This document shows positions 52,578 through 64,000 of a DNA stretch of 64,000 nt, piece after piece; position 1 is the first letter of the stretch; every line of letters begins with the position of its first letter. The position numbers were made by a program, and so were the translations under genes. The notes below the pieces were generated by a model. It was given only the letters and a program-made list of their open reading frames with translations, made no database searches and was not told where the DNA came from. This stretch comes from Zonotrichia leucophrys gambelii (taxonomy: Eukaryota; Chordata; Aves; Passeriformes; Passerellidae): contig NC_088173.1 in assembly GCF_028769735.1 (NCBI RefSeq), positions 21,578,038 to 21,642,037 on the forward strand, given 5' to 3'.

Positions 52578-54840
52578 CATTTTTGCAGGGACAGAAATAA
52601 TTAAATGCCTTAAATAAAAAGTAGCAAACATAAACCAATAAACAAAAACCTAGCTTTATTTGACTTGACCTTCATGTGATAAAGACAAGACAGTCTTCAC
52701 AAATAATACTCAATAGGAATTTCTCCCCTCACCCAAAGAAAAAAAAAATTATAGTTAGCTCTATGTGAACCAAACATGATACATATAAGACAAATACATG
52801 ACAATTTAGCAAAATGCAATCCAGTTAGGGCAACCTTTCTTTCAAGGTGTATGCACTTGTCTTCATGGACTGGTTTTGACAACCAAGAAGAGAAGGAGGG
52901 AAATAGAAGTGAAGAGCACAATACCTTCAGGTCTGACCTTTAGGAGGTACAGTCAATACCAATTTTAAAACCATATTAAAAGACAGTTCTTCAAATTTAC
53001 AGCTACTAGCTGAACAAGTCTGCTGGATGATGGAACATAGACAGAAAAATAATCAGTATTGAAATTTTTCATTTGTTTAATACATTTCACAGTTACTTGT
53101 TTCCAGATTTATGCTCATAGGAAATGTAGCTAGTTCTGGGATGCAAGGAAGAATGTAAAGTCATAAAGCTCTCAGGTAGAGAAAAATTACCCTGGAGAGA
53201 TTAAAAATGAAGTCTGTGTAGTCTGTTGGAATTTAGTTGCCATTACCATCATATTGGAATGATGCTGCATAAGAAAGTATGATGAACTGCTGCTGAAATG
53301 CACCTGAGTTTGGCATCATAATATTTCACTAACACTGATTTCCCTTAGATAACAGTGTATTTTTGACACCCAAGAGAAACTAAGTATATAAATGAAGGGG
53401 AAAGAATATATAGTGAGCAAAAGTAAGTAGTAAATATATAAACTCTATACATTTAGTGAGCAAGGGTGTTTTATACTTGTGGCTTTATATTTGGCCCTTT
53501 TATTGATGTATTACTAGCTTGCACAGAATAATTAGGGAGTGCAGAACTTCACTTTGCAATTCCAGCCTGAAGCCCATAGCTTGCAGCTGATTTATAGATG
53601 AAGAGAGAATCAGATTCTGCTGTTTGAGGAAACCATTTTACAGAAGAGTAGTGGCTGTGGATGACAAATAAAGAGAAAGATGGAATATTTCTTTAGGGAA
53701 GCATTGGAACTGTATAGTCCCTTAACAGAAAGAATAAAAATAAACGTACACAGAATTTTCATTGTTCTTTAGGGATATCTGTTTCTTTCCAAATAATAAC
53801 CTGACTAATTTCAAGATTTCTAGGAATTTTATTGTCCTCCAGACAAGGCAAACTAAGCCATCACTTACACTTCAAGTGAGAAATTTGTTTTTTGGATGGA
53901 AACTCTTAATGTGTGTTCATTTTACTGATATCTGATATAACTACTCATATATGATTCAGCAAGGAGGAAACAATATGATCCTAGCTATTCTATAGCACAC
54001 TAAATAGGACTTCTGTGCATCCCTGAGCAGCAATATTGGTTTTTAGAAATGAGAAAAGCTATCCTATCAGATGATGTTAGCAATGACAGTGACAGATAAT
54101 CCATTGCAAACCCTGCTAAATTGTTTCTATGATTGGTTTCTTATGATAAAAAGTGTGCACTGTGTTGCTACTTTGAATTTGTATGGCTTTGTTTTCCAGC
54201 TCTTACATCCTTGCTGTGTCTTTGTGTGCTGGACCGAAGAACTCATTATGAAAGTTTTGTCCTGCTGTAGATACTCACAAACTGAGATCGATTCACTACT
54301 TAATCTTGCACTTGGTAATTTTAAGTAGCTTGACCCTCTTTACTCTTTCATGTTGTTAGCCAGCTCTTTATGGGTTGCAATTCATTCCAGTGAGACAAGT
54401 GAGTCTAGCTAGGGAAACCAAATAAAACTGAAAATTGCTCAAAAAATAAGTCTCATCTACTCTTCCTCACCTCTTCTTTCTCTGAAAAAAATAGCAATCT
54501 GCACAATAAATCTGTTTTCAGTTAGAATAGCATCCATTTTCCCCAAATTATTTTAATAATTATTTGATCTGGTATACTTAAAACAAATGCATTATAACAG
54601 AGGATAAAATATACAGTACTTTCACAGTGGTTTCTCTTAGATTTTGAAAAACCTTACATTAGTACTGGGAAGGAAGAAAGAAGTTATGCTGTCATCTTAC
54701 TTTTTAGGAGTGTTCCTGAATGCAGACACCAAATGATAAGACACATGAAATAAGTCTGATAACACTGCTTGAGCTAAGACAAGTGTTATTTTCTGTATTT
54801 CCTCCATTAGCCCTGTGAATAAGTAAGGAGCTGCACACTT
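52578..54840. other. unannotated AT-rich non-coding DNA
   Basis: No recognised gene, transposon or tandem array. The 85-codon frame at 54071-54328 (+) is Cys- and Leu-rich with no known domain. Confidence 0.45.
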
Positions 54841-55435
54841 AGAATCATAGAATATGTTGAGCTGGAAGGGACCCATTAGGATCATCAAATCCAACTCCTG
54901 GCCCTGAGCAGAGTCACACCATGTGCTTCTTGAACTCAGGCTTGTAGCTGTGACTAATTCCCTGGGGAGCCTGTTCTGGTGCCCAACCATACTCTGAGCG
55001 AAGAATCTTGTCCCAATATCCAGCCTGAACCTCCCCTCACACAGGGGGCAGGTTTATGATTTTTCATGATTTTTCATGATTTTTCTTCGGGTCTTGTCAC
55101 TGGTCATGAGCAAGAAGAGATCAGTGCCAGTCCCTCTTCCCCTCAGGAGCAGCATGTAGGCAGCGATGAGGTTTCCCCTCAGTTTCCTCCAGACTGTACA
55201 GGCCAAGTGACCTCAGCCATTCTTCACACAGCTTCCCCTCCAGAGCCTTCAGCGCCTTTACAGCTATCTTTTGGATGCTCTTTAATAGAGTATTTTTTAT
55301 ATTGCAGTGCCCAAAGCTGCACACAGTGCTCGAGGTGAGGCCACAGCAGTGCAGAGCAGGACAGTCACCTCCTTTGTCTGGCTGCTGATGTTGTGCTGAA
55401 GGATATTTATTGTCCTTGTATGGCTTCTGGCACTT
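54841..55435 (-). mobile_element. CR1 LINE 3' fragment (RT C-terminus and 3' UTR)
   Basis: Read on the minus strand, the fragment starts near 55435 in a diverged RT C-terminal segment. The KLCEEWLRSLGLYSLEE peptide (about 55180-55230) matches the pattern of the CR1 protein end. The 3' UTR has GGGCCAGGAGTTGGATTTGA and GGGTCCCTTCCAGCTCAAC, and the fragment ends at 54841 with CTATGATTCT. Stops and frame changes make it inactive. It also carries an internal ATGATTTTTC triplication at 55056-55085 that is not part of usual CR1 sequence. The 5' limit is approximate. Confidence 0.9.
55056..55085. repeat. 10-bp unit repeated three times inside CR1
   Basis: ATGATTTTTC occurs three times without mismatch at 55056, 55066 and 55076. 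It lies inside the CR1 fragment, so the expansion came after insertion or was specific to this copy. Confidence 0.95.
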
Positions 55436-58400
55436 AAGAACTGGATGATTTGTGTCACTTTCTATTGGGAGTTCCTAGGGATTGAACAGAGGTTTCCAAA
55501 TTTTCACTGAGTGCATGTGGCCTCAACATTATGTTTGCAAATCTTCTACTGGGCTCCTGAAGTTGACCATAGATATCCCATGGCAGCTGCAGTGACTGAA
55601 AATTTCAAATTAAAAGAAAGCTTGCAGTTCAAAGCTGAAATGTTGCTATTTTGAATTGCTTTGGTTTCAAGATTCATTTCCTTTAAATACTGCTCTCTAA
55701 GTGCATTGGATACATTTCTAAAGCTTTCAATTTCTTTTTATTTTTCACAGGGGTTATGGGTTTATTAATGGATGGTGAAAGTCTGACTGTAAAATACAAT
55801 TTTTTGTCTCATAAAACTCTTCCAGTATATCTTGTGGAAAGAAAACAGATGGATGTTCTTTCCACATCTTATTCCATATAATCTTCCTTTACACTGTTTT
55901 TGCAACATGCTATCTATGATAGACCCTATTGAGTATTTGATGACCCATATTGCTGAAGAGACTCCAAGTACACAAGAGCAAACCAGCAACTTCACTTAAT
56001 TTAATTCACTTCTCTGTGAAGAGAAGCAGCTGAGCAGATCTATTTTTAACCACCTTTGCTGTGTATTTTTCAGTGCTAAATGATGAGTAGTAAATTATTA
56101 AACTTATGTCTTTCTTTTAAAGTGAGAGGCTAAAATAATGTAAACATCTTAATGAAAACTTGTCAACGTACTATTAGCAAGAAAAAAGTTAAAAGCTGGT
56201 TTTATATTAGACTTTTGTTGATATGTAAGAATTCAGAGAGAAGAGCTTAATTTTTTTCTTTTTCTCTAGAAAAAATATTTTTCTTATTTATTTTTACCCA
56301 CACTATGGACAGCAAAAGGCCACTATTGACTCCAAAAAAGAAAACCATGTATGGCTGTAAAACTGTAAAATATTATGATGAAGCAAATTTACTCCTACAG
56401 CTTTTTTGACAAATGTGCTGTCAAAGCACAATAACTGTCAAGAGATTTAAAGTAGTATTTCCTTTGTAAAAAGAGCAGAAATCATATAAAATACTCATTA
56501 AAAATATTGGTGTATTCTAGAAATTAGTTTTATTGCTGGAATTTCAGTAGGAAAACTGGCAATTCTGCTCAATTTTTGCAGCATGGTGGGATTGCCACTG
56601 AAAATCTTAAATACAAAGTATACTTTGCCTAGGAACAGGATCTGTGTAATTTCAAATTTCAAAATAGATTAAGGTGCCTGACAGAAAGCTCCTTTCTGTG
56701 AGAGTGAATTTCAAATAGGCCTTAATTGCACTATATAGATTAAAGAGGACTTTTTACTATTACTAGATATATTGCACAGGACTATGGAGTAAGCTTTTTA
56801 TTGGAATAAAATATCTGGCTTAGCGATGTCCTTTTCTATAAAAGACTTTAGAACCTTCCAGGGAGGTTTTTGGCTCCTTTTGGACTCAGTGTTTGTTATC
56901 AATTACATTCCACCCTAAAAAATGGAAGCAATGGAGCTAATGGTAGATATTAAATGGGGAAAAGTGTTTTGCAAAGGGAACTACCAATCTGCTCAAATCT
57001 CCTTCAGAAAATAACATGAGGAAGTTTCAGAATAAACGAAATCCAGCAAGTAAACTGCACTCAATGCCTGTTAGTCTTTGTATTCTGTACAGATCTCTTG
57101 AAAAACCTGTAGAAGCACCAGGTTTCTGCTTCTTTGCAGTACTCTTGTAGTACTAGGGTTTTTCAGTTTCTCCAATAGAAAATTATTATTATGCTGTACA
57201 TATCCAGGGTGCATAGCTATTTCATAATGATGTAAAAAAAAAGGAATGGTTGGAAGGGGACTTCCTTTATTCACTTAAAATTATTGTATGAGAGGTTTAA
57301 GTAATTTCTGTAATCTCACATCTCAGACATCAGTAGTTTTATTAATGTAACATGGCAGCTAAGTGGAAAGATTAAGATATATCATACACAGGTTTTTCTC
57401 AGCAGTATATTATAGGACTGTTCAGATGTGGACAGAAAGATATAACTTTTCTGTTATTATTTAGACAGTTGGCATGGTTGTATTTAAAATCTAACCACGC
57501 AGGGAACTTCTCAAGTTTAGGAAAAATCCCTCTTTCAAAATGTTAGTAATAAAACATGAAAAGAATTGTAAGAAATAGACATATAAACAGATTGTTCATG
57601 TCAGGTGTGGGTTAAGCTCTATGTGTTTCGCATTAGGAGGTTTTGGTGGTGAGAGAATGGAGGAAAAGTATGGCCAAGCTTGCTGGTATAAAATATATCA
57701 GCATAGGTATATAAAAGACAGAATCCAGTTAAGGTAAAGGGAAGACAACAGCCTGACTCCTAGCTGGAAACGAACTGCTTTCCTCACAGTTTTGGGGATA
57801 AAAAGGATCTGGAGTTGTGACTTATGTTATAATGTTTTTTGGGTTGAGTTTTGCAACAGCCTGGAGATACCGTAAAATTAGATTTAGAGGGCATTAAGCC
57901 TTCAGTATGAATGACTCAAAATTAGCTTATGTTTAAACTCCTTAAGATAAGCAGAAAAATAAATTAAGAGAATGAAGCAGGCTGAGGCATATGTGAATAA
58001 CTAAGCAGTGGGAATACCTGACTGGTTGAGATGGGGAAGAAGGCTCTGAAGAGGATTGTCAGACTTTGCTGTTTGACCTTGACAGCAGAGCATTCTGAAT
58101 GGCCCACCAAATGGCTTTGTTGAGAGGCATGTTTTAGTAAAATTTTATTTGGAAATCAGTGATTTTCAGCTTGTTGTTTGGTATCAAACTTCTAGTATGA
58201 ATTTTAAAAAAAATCAGGAAAAACAAGTTTGTGTTTAGCTGACTGAAACTCAGCAAAATAACATTTACAGAGCTAAAACATGAAAAAGGAAAAAAAAAGA
58301 AAAAAATAAGAAAAGACAAATGCTGAGAATAACTATGTGAGAAGAAAAAGAGAGGAATTGCAGCTAGCAGACAAAAAGGAGAGGGAAAAGTTTAGAAGGT

Positions 58401-60622
58401 AAAGATGGTTCAAAACTCAAGAAAGGTTGTTGAACCTTGCTTGAATTATTTCATGTTGCTATTCTAGCAATTTCAGATTCTCAGTCACTCTCTCTTTCCT
58501 AAATTTATGTGGTCAGGGTGAGGTGAATCTGTATAAGTCTTACTCTGACTGCACTGTATAAGGCCTCTCCTGTCCACTGCTTATCTAAAGGTTCTTTTTA
58601 AGGGGTTGATCTCAAACCAGTTCTATATTTCTTTTCCTCAGGTGAAGTAGCACCTTCCTGAACTGCTTTATGGGGTTATTTTGTTAGATTTATGCTGTTT
58701 GGTTCTTCCATGCAGTTTCTTTTTCAAGTTCTGTTTGACTGGTGAAAGATAGCACTTAGTGCCCTATAGAAATTATTATGCCCCTAGATATTTTTTCTTT
58801 TGTAATTTTTGGGGAGGGTGAGGTAGGATTGAGGAGGTAGGTATGAAATAGACTTAATTTTTTTCTGCTTTTCCCCCTCGGTTAAGCGTCTTCAGTGAAG
58901 TTTAATTTTGGGTCCTAAACAGCTATTTGTCAGCTATTCCACTCCCACTCTTTGTCTAAAATGTTGTTCCTTTCGTCCAGGGGTTGACAACAGCTGCATG
59001 GTTGACCTTGTATGTGTATAAGGATGGAGAGAATTGAAAATAAAATAAACTTTGATGCTGTTAAATTAAGATTTTTAGGACGAAAATTTGTGGGTTTTCT
59101 GGTTTTTTTTTCTTGTTTGTTTTGGGATTTTTGTTTGCTTATGTCTGTAAGTTCTCTTAAAATGGACTGATAGGAAAGATATCACAGCAAGCTCTAGAGT
59201 TGCAAATAGTAGTAGTAATCCACGGTTCCAATGAATTTCAACTTCTTTTGGTTTTGTTCCACAGTGTAAATTTTCTAATTTCAGTGTGTATTCCAGAAAA
59301 TGAAATTGATATTTGAAATTAATAAATAAATCAAAGCTGAAAGTTTTTAAGAGAAAAATGCTGGAGAACCTGGCAGTAAAACCCATCCCACTTTTTCTGC
59401 TTTGTAATGGATGATAATAATGTGTATACATGGGAAACTTTGGAGTGAGAGGGGATGTTGCACAGTCAAATTACTGATGCTCTTCTAGTGGAAAATAAAT
59501 TTGTGGAGGAGGCTTGGGCCATGTTGTCAGTACAGAGTTAGAAGCACAGAAACTCAGCTTAGTCTGTCACCAGCTCTCACATCAATGACTTGTTCAAAGG
59601 AAAGCAGCAGCTCTCTATTCCTGCGTCACAATGAGTGCATCCATGGTGTTTGACCCATTAGGATAGAGATGTTCCCAACAGACAATGTCATTTAAGTGAA
59701 AAGTGAATCAACGTGGCAGATCTCAGCAGAGATTTAAGCAGGTCTCTCAAACATATGGTGAACCTTTCTCACCCTATCTATACAACTTGCCCCAAATACA
59801 GCTTAAATAATTTAAAAACTCTTTACAATGCCTCATGACACCTGCTAAGTATAGAAGATGACTTAGTGAACTGTGGGAGATGACTAGATGACTATGAACT
59901 CCAATGAAGTCTTCAATTACTTTTCCTTAAGAATATGTATAAACTTTCCCAGCTACATATTTTCATGTTATTACTGTGAGGAATAAAACATAAAATTAAT
60001 CAGATAGTGTTAAAAATTAAGAAATTTGGCATCTGGAGGCTAATATTGCATCTTAGTTTCTTAAGTCTGAGAAGATGTCCTCAAATCCAGGAGACTCACT
60101 GAAGATGTTTTCTCTCATAGGAGCAGTACAACATATCTGACAATTTTATGTATTTTTATGAAGCTGTTTATAGAAGGTGTTTTGACAGGATTTATTTACC
60201 AGTGTCTGTGAGTTCTTGTCATGCTATATAGCTTGGATTTACTTATGGCAGCTTATAGGTGTTAGTGGCAGGAATAAGAGGAATTTCCAGGATTCATGAA
60301 GTCAAGTTACAAAGAGGTTTATAACTCTCTTCTCCTCCTCATCAATGTCAGTTTCAGGAGTAAATGTTATTTGTCATATTACACCTGCCTCATAATGATT
60401 GGAGAGCATTATATTTTGTTGCACCAAGACATTACTAGATCTGCTCTACCTAGTAAAAATAGGTTGAAGAATTGATTAATGTAGAATAAGTTGAATATTG
60501 ACTAATTCTCTGGGCTATTGGTAAGCAAAATGAAGCCTTTCACAATATGTTCCAATGTGATGACATGCACTTATTTAGAGCCCTGGGTGCCAGCATGCAG
60601 CTTGAATACTTCCAGAGTCTGT
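55436..60622. other. unannotated AT-rich non-coding DNA
   Basis: About 5 kb with no recognised gene or transposon end. It has a purine-rich A/G tract at 58277-58318 and a G/T-rich stretch at 59085-59140. The 118-codon minus-strand frame at 59075-59431 runs through the latter and looks incidental. Confidence 0.45.
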
Positions 60623-60664
60623 GCCAACCTGCTTTCTTAAGCCAACCTGTTTTTCTTAAGCCAA
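60623..60664. repeat. 18-19-bp imperfect tandem repeat
   Basis: GCCAACCTGCTTTCTTAA (60623-60640) is followed by GCCAACCTGTTTTTCTTAA (60641-60659) and a partial third unit, GCCAA (60660-60664). Confidence 0.9.
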
Positions 60665-62060
60665 TTACTTACTTAAAAAAGATATGGAAGACTTGCTAGC
60701 TTCTGAAAGCAAAGTGTATTTCAAAACCTGTTACAAGAACAATAGCCACTATATTTTCCCCAACATTGTTCATACCAATTGATGTCCCCTCACTTTCCAT
60801 ATTCATATAAAACATTATGCCTTTTTGGTCCTGAACACAGTAATTTATTTTAATTGTAGAGCTTCCTTTGCCATGGACTGATTGCCTCAAGCAACTGTAA
60901 AGAACTTGTGTAATTATGAGCCAATGCCAGCAACTGAAATGCACTACACATAAGGAATTTATTGTTTATTAATCAATTTTTCCAAAGTGATTATTCTTAG
61001 TCTAAGCCCATGGTATTAATTCTGTTTATGCCTTTTAGAAAGAGGTGCTACCTTCTGTGTTCTGTAAACTCTATTATTTTATACACTTGAGAAGCTAATG
61101 TGAGACTAAGTAAAAGATAAAAAAGTTGATTTGAGTGCATTGGAGCATGCATAAATGTATGTCAAATAGTAATTATTGAATTGTTCTGAAGGTTTTTTTA
61201 TGGGAAGTTTTTGTAACAAACCTTCAGATGCTCCTGTAATTTTCCTTTGCTGTGGATTCTGCAAATCTAAAGAAAAGAAATATACACTGAATTTTTTCCC
61301 TCTAACAAAAGTTTTTCCAGGTACAAGAAGTTCAGGAGGTTAGATGACAATCAAACACTCAAAAAGATAGAAAATTTTTTGACAATATGACAATCAAGAT
61401 TTGCTGGTTTAAACTGCAAGTCACCATGCTGTTTAAAGAAAAGCAACAATATATTTTGAATTATTTTTAAATTATTTTTTCTTACCCAACTCAGTTGTTG
61501 TGCTCATATTTGTAGTACAAAAATGTAAGTTACAATGCTGAACAGACTATTACATGTCAACAGAGTAGCAAATAGCTCACAGGAGCCTGTCCTGATATTA
61601 GATTTAATATTAGTTCTGCTGGACTGTTTATTTTTTGTATGCTTCAAGCTATGAATTTTTATCCCAGTGCAAACACAATTCATTTTGGACATATTTCTCC
61701 AGAAATCCTCTTTTTACTTTCTTCAGCTCTTGCAAAAATCAACAGAAATATGGTTTGTTAGCTAGTGTAGCTAGCTATGCCATTAATGTTTTGTAGTATG
61801 AGAACAACAGTTCTCCTCTTCCAAGATTTCTTTCTTTATCTTCTCTGTTTACCTTATATTGATGCAAGGATTAACAGAAGTTCATAATACCTTAAGTCTT
61901 CTCATCTTTTTCTTAATGGTTCTGGTCTGGTTCATGGTAAGGAATAAATTATTAAAGGGAAGACTGATAGCCGTTTCCATTAATTATTTTGCTTAAAAAA
62001 AAATAAACGTATGCCTTCCTCTCCATCTCCAGAATAGTGGCAGTTAGGAATTTATTTCCA
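60665..62060. other. unannotated AT-rich non-coding DNA
   Basis: No gene or transposon end recognised before the SINE. Open frames are at most 82 codons and without known features. Confidence 0.45.
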
Positions 62061-62199
62061 AATCACAGAATATTCTGAATTAGAAGGGTCCTACAAAGGT
62101 CATCAGGTCCAATTCTTAAGAGAATGGCCCTTACAGGGATTGTACCCCCAGGCTTGGCATTATTAGCACCATACTCTAAGCAACAAAGCTAATCTTACT
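62061..62199 (-). mobile_element. tRNA-Ile-derived SINE with CR1-like tail (passerine TguSINE1 type)
   Basis: On the minus strand, 62199-62125 aligns along its length with a tRNA-Ile(AAU) gene. There is a degraded A box TAGCTTTGTTGC, then TTAGAGTATGGTGCTAATAA including the AAT anticodon, TGCCAAG, a degraded B box GGGTACAATCC and a GGGCCA-type end. The rest, 62120-62061, is a CR1 3' tail (GACCTTTGTAGGACCCTTCT, ending CAGAATATTCTGTGATT). A tRNA head joined to a CR1 tail is the form of the songbird SINE usually named TguSINE1 (name from memory). It would be mobilised by CR1 RT acting on the shared tail. The degraded boxes and lost cloverleaf pairing mean it is not a working tRNA gene. Confidence 0.85.
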
Positions 62200-64000
62200 G
62201 GATTAGAAGGAAACAAAAGAAATAAATAAAAAAATCCCATCTGATTGATTGTATGATTTTGGAGTAAAGGGAATGGGGAATTATTATAGATACTTTGCAT
62301 GACAGTTAAGTTGTTTGGTTGATATCACTCTCTTTGTAGATATTTCCACATGCTGTGAGGACTGCTTTGCCATGCATGTTCAGCACTTAGTAACTGTAAG
62401 AATTACATACAGGATGGTGTGCCCACACTTTGCTAGCAGAAGTGTGACTTGTTTCAGGGATTGATTTCAACCAGTTCCCTGATTTTCTGTATTACAGCAC
62501 ACTCAGTCCTCACACCAGCACATAGGAAGGTTCTTTCTGTCCTGTTCTAACAGCGAGCTGTAAGTCCTTTTTTCTTTCTTTTTCTTTTTTTTTTCCTCCC
62601 CTGCAGGCTTCCTGTTCACTTACTACACTCTGTAACCTCTGAATCTTCTATTCCCAAGCTCTTAGCTCCTACCTAAAGCAAGACCAAGCCTCAAGGAAAT
62701 TCTTTTAACCCGTTCACTCTCTTCAGAGAAACTTAAAGGACAAACTGAGAACACATACTCTGTGTCTATCATATAATTTCCTCTTGGTAGATGGAACAAG
62801 ATAGGAAAGGGGGATTACAGAAGTAGAGAACTCAGGGAGAGATGGTGATATGCATTTATGATTCTAATTTTTAATGCCTTTAATAACTGGTTTATGATAA
62901 ATTATAAGGAAATCTGGATGAGGCAACATGGTCTTCAATTGAGAAATTTCTGTAAATTAATTAAAAATTAAAGGATGTGTGAATCAAAGGGAAATAATAA
63001 ACCAGTCATACTTTTTATGCTTATTTATTTTTTGAAATGGTAGAGAGGAAAATGTTCAATCTATAGGAAAGTGGGATTGGATGTTCTGTGAAAAAAAACC
63101 TCACAAACATAAAAGTAACCAAGAAAAACATGTCCTTTGTTAAGAGACTTTATTGCCCTAAATACTAAAACCTGAGAATTCTCCTGTATCCTTCTTTGTT
63201 GCAAAGTGCAGCTCCTCATTAGGTAGAAAATTGCATTGCCTGCATTAGCCAAAGCTGTCTTAGTTTAGAGGTGTTTAGCATTATTAACAGCCTGCTTTCT
63301 GCCTTCCTGTTATAGCAAATTATCCAGGATTGAAAAGTGAATGTGCTATTTTTGCAGCTTTCTCGTAATGCAATTAATAGTAAATAGAATTAAGCTTGAA
63401 GAGTTTGAGAATATTGTGCAAGAAACAGATGAGTCTAGGCAGATGAAGCAACTGCAACAGTAGGCATGAGCCAAATGACTCAGCTCTACTTTATACTCTG
63501 TCATTTGGCACAACAGTGCCACTGAAGTCCACCACTGCAATAAGCTGCTGTACAATTCTTAACTGATAGCTACACCCTTGTTGGGGGGACTGATGCAGCC
63601 AAGGAATATTTCTGAAAAACGAGGAGCAGCTTTGAATGTCCATTAACAAATGATTTCAGATCAGCCACAAAGCTATAGAGGCTGGTACCATGTATGAAAT
63701 TCCTCTCAAGAATATGAAGAATGAAGATTCCTTGTACCCTGTTAAAAACTGGGTTCAACTCAAGCAGTTTAAGACAAAAGAGAAAAACAGGCACTATTGA
63801 CCTAGGCCAATGTTTTGACATATCCTTCTTATTTTCCCCCTTTCAGAAAATACAACCCCTCCAATCCTACAGGCTTGTATTCCTCATATATCTAACTGAG
63901 GAATTTGAGCTGCTTGGGTACCAAAAAGTAATGGGAAACCTGTGACTAGCTACCTCTTTCCCTGACAAAGTAATTTAGTCAGTTAATTTTGTCACTCCCT
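62200..64000. other. unannotated AT-rich non-coding DNA
   Basis: It contains a C/T-rich stretch ending in CTGCAG (about 62567-62606) that looks like a splice acceptor; the following frames stop within 12-22 codons. Frames of 60-83 codons near the right end have no known domain. No transposon end was recognised. Confidence 0.45.

Noticed and set aside
62125..62199. A functional tRNA-Ile gene
   Set aside because: The A and B boxes and stem pairings are degraded and the sequence continues into a CR1 tail, so it is a SINE head.
62567..62606. Splice acceptor of a coding exon (C/T tract then CTGCAG)
   Set aside because: Frames after the AG stop within 12-22 codons, and I see no supporting donor or recognisable peptide.

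Overview
The window looks like AT-rich, CpG-poor vertebrate nuclear DNA from a bird, most likely a passerine. Four lines of evidence support this: (i) CR1 LINE remnants, with coding-region fragments and the avian 3' tails ending in ATTCTATG-type octamers; (ii) a SINE at 62061-62199 with a tRNA-Ile(AAU) head and a CR1-like tail, an arrangement I associate with songbirds; (iii) two ~1.05 kb solo LTRs of a type common in bird genomes; (iv) no operon-like coding density, with no open frame longer than 174 codons, and the longest ones lying inside the LTR-derived sequence. I see no rRNA, functional tRNA, CRISPR or prokaryotic/viral gene content. The family assignments come from recognition, not from a search.

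Layout. 1-3.3 kb: AT-rich DNA with two weak terminal-exon-like signatures on the + strand (65-223 and 3214-3273); if either is real, a gene enters from the left edge. 3.3-6.9 kb: unrecognised non-coding DNA. 6.9-9.6 kb: two solo LTRs of one family in opposite orientation, 5' ends facing across a 548-bp spacer. 11.0-12.3 kb: a decayed CR1 with its RT region shortened by two internal deletions. 12.3-42.4 kb: unique-looking AT-rich DNA with scattered mononucleotide, AAAAC and G/T-rich tracts and a few small tandem duplications. 42.4 kb: a CR1 3' tail (+). 43-54.8 kb: unique-looking DNA with a homeodomain-core-rich segment (45.73-45.86 kb), a 22-bp tandem duplication and a nearly perfect 57-nt hairpin at 49.54 kb. 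54.8-55.4 kb: a CR1 3' fragment (-). 62.06-62.2 kb: the tRNA-Ile/CR1 SINE (-). The rest is unrecognised.

There is no set of genes working together here. The window reads as intergenic or intronic sequence (gene desert) with an old retroelement load. I found no convincing new biological system. The observations I rate highest are the recurrent GGTTTGGGGTTT oligomer on both strands, the head-to-head LTR pair, and the 49.54-kb hairpin.
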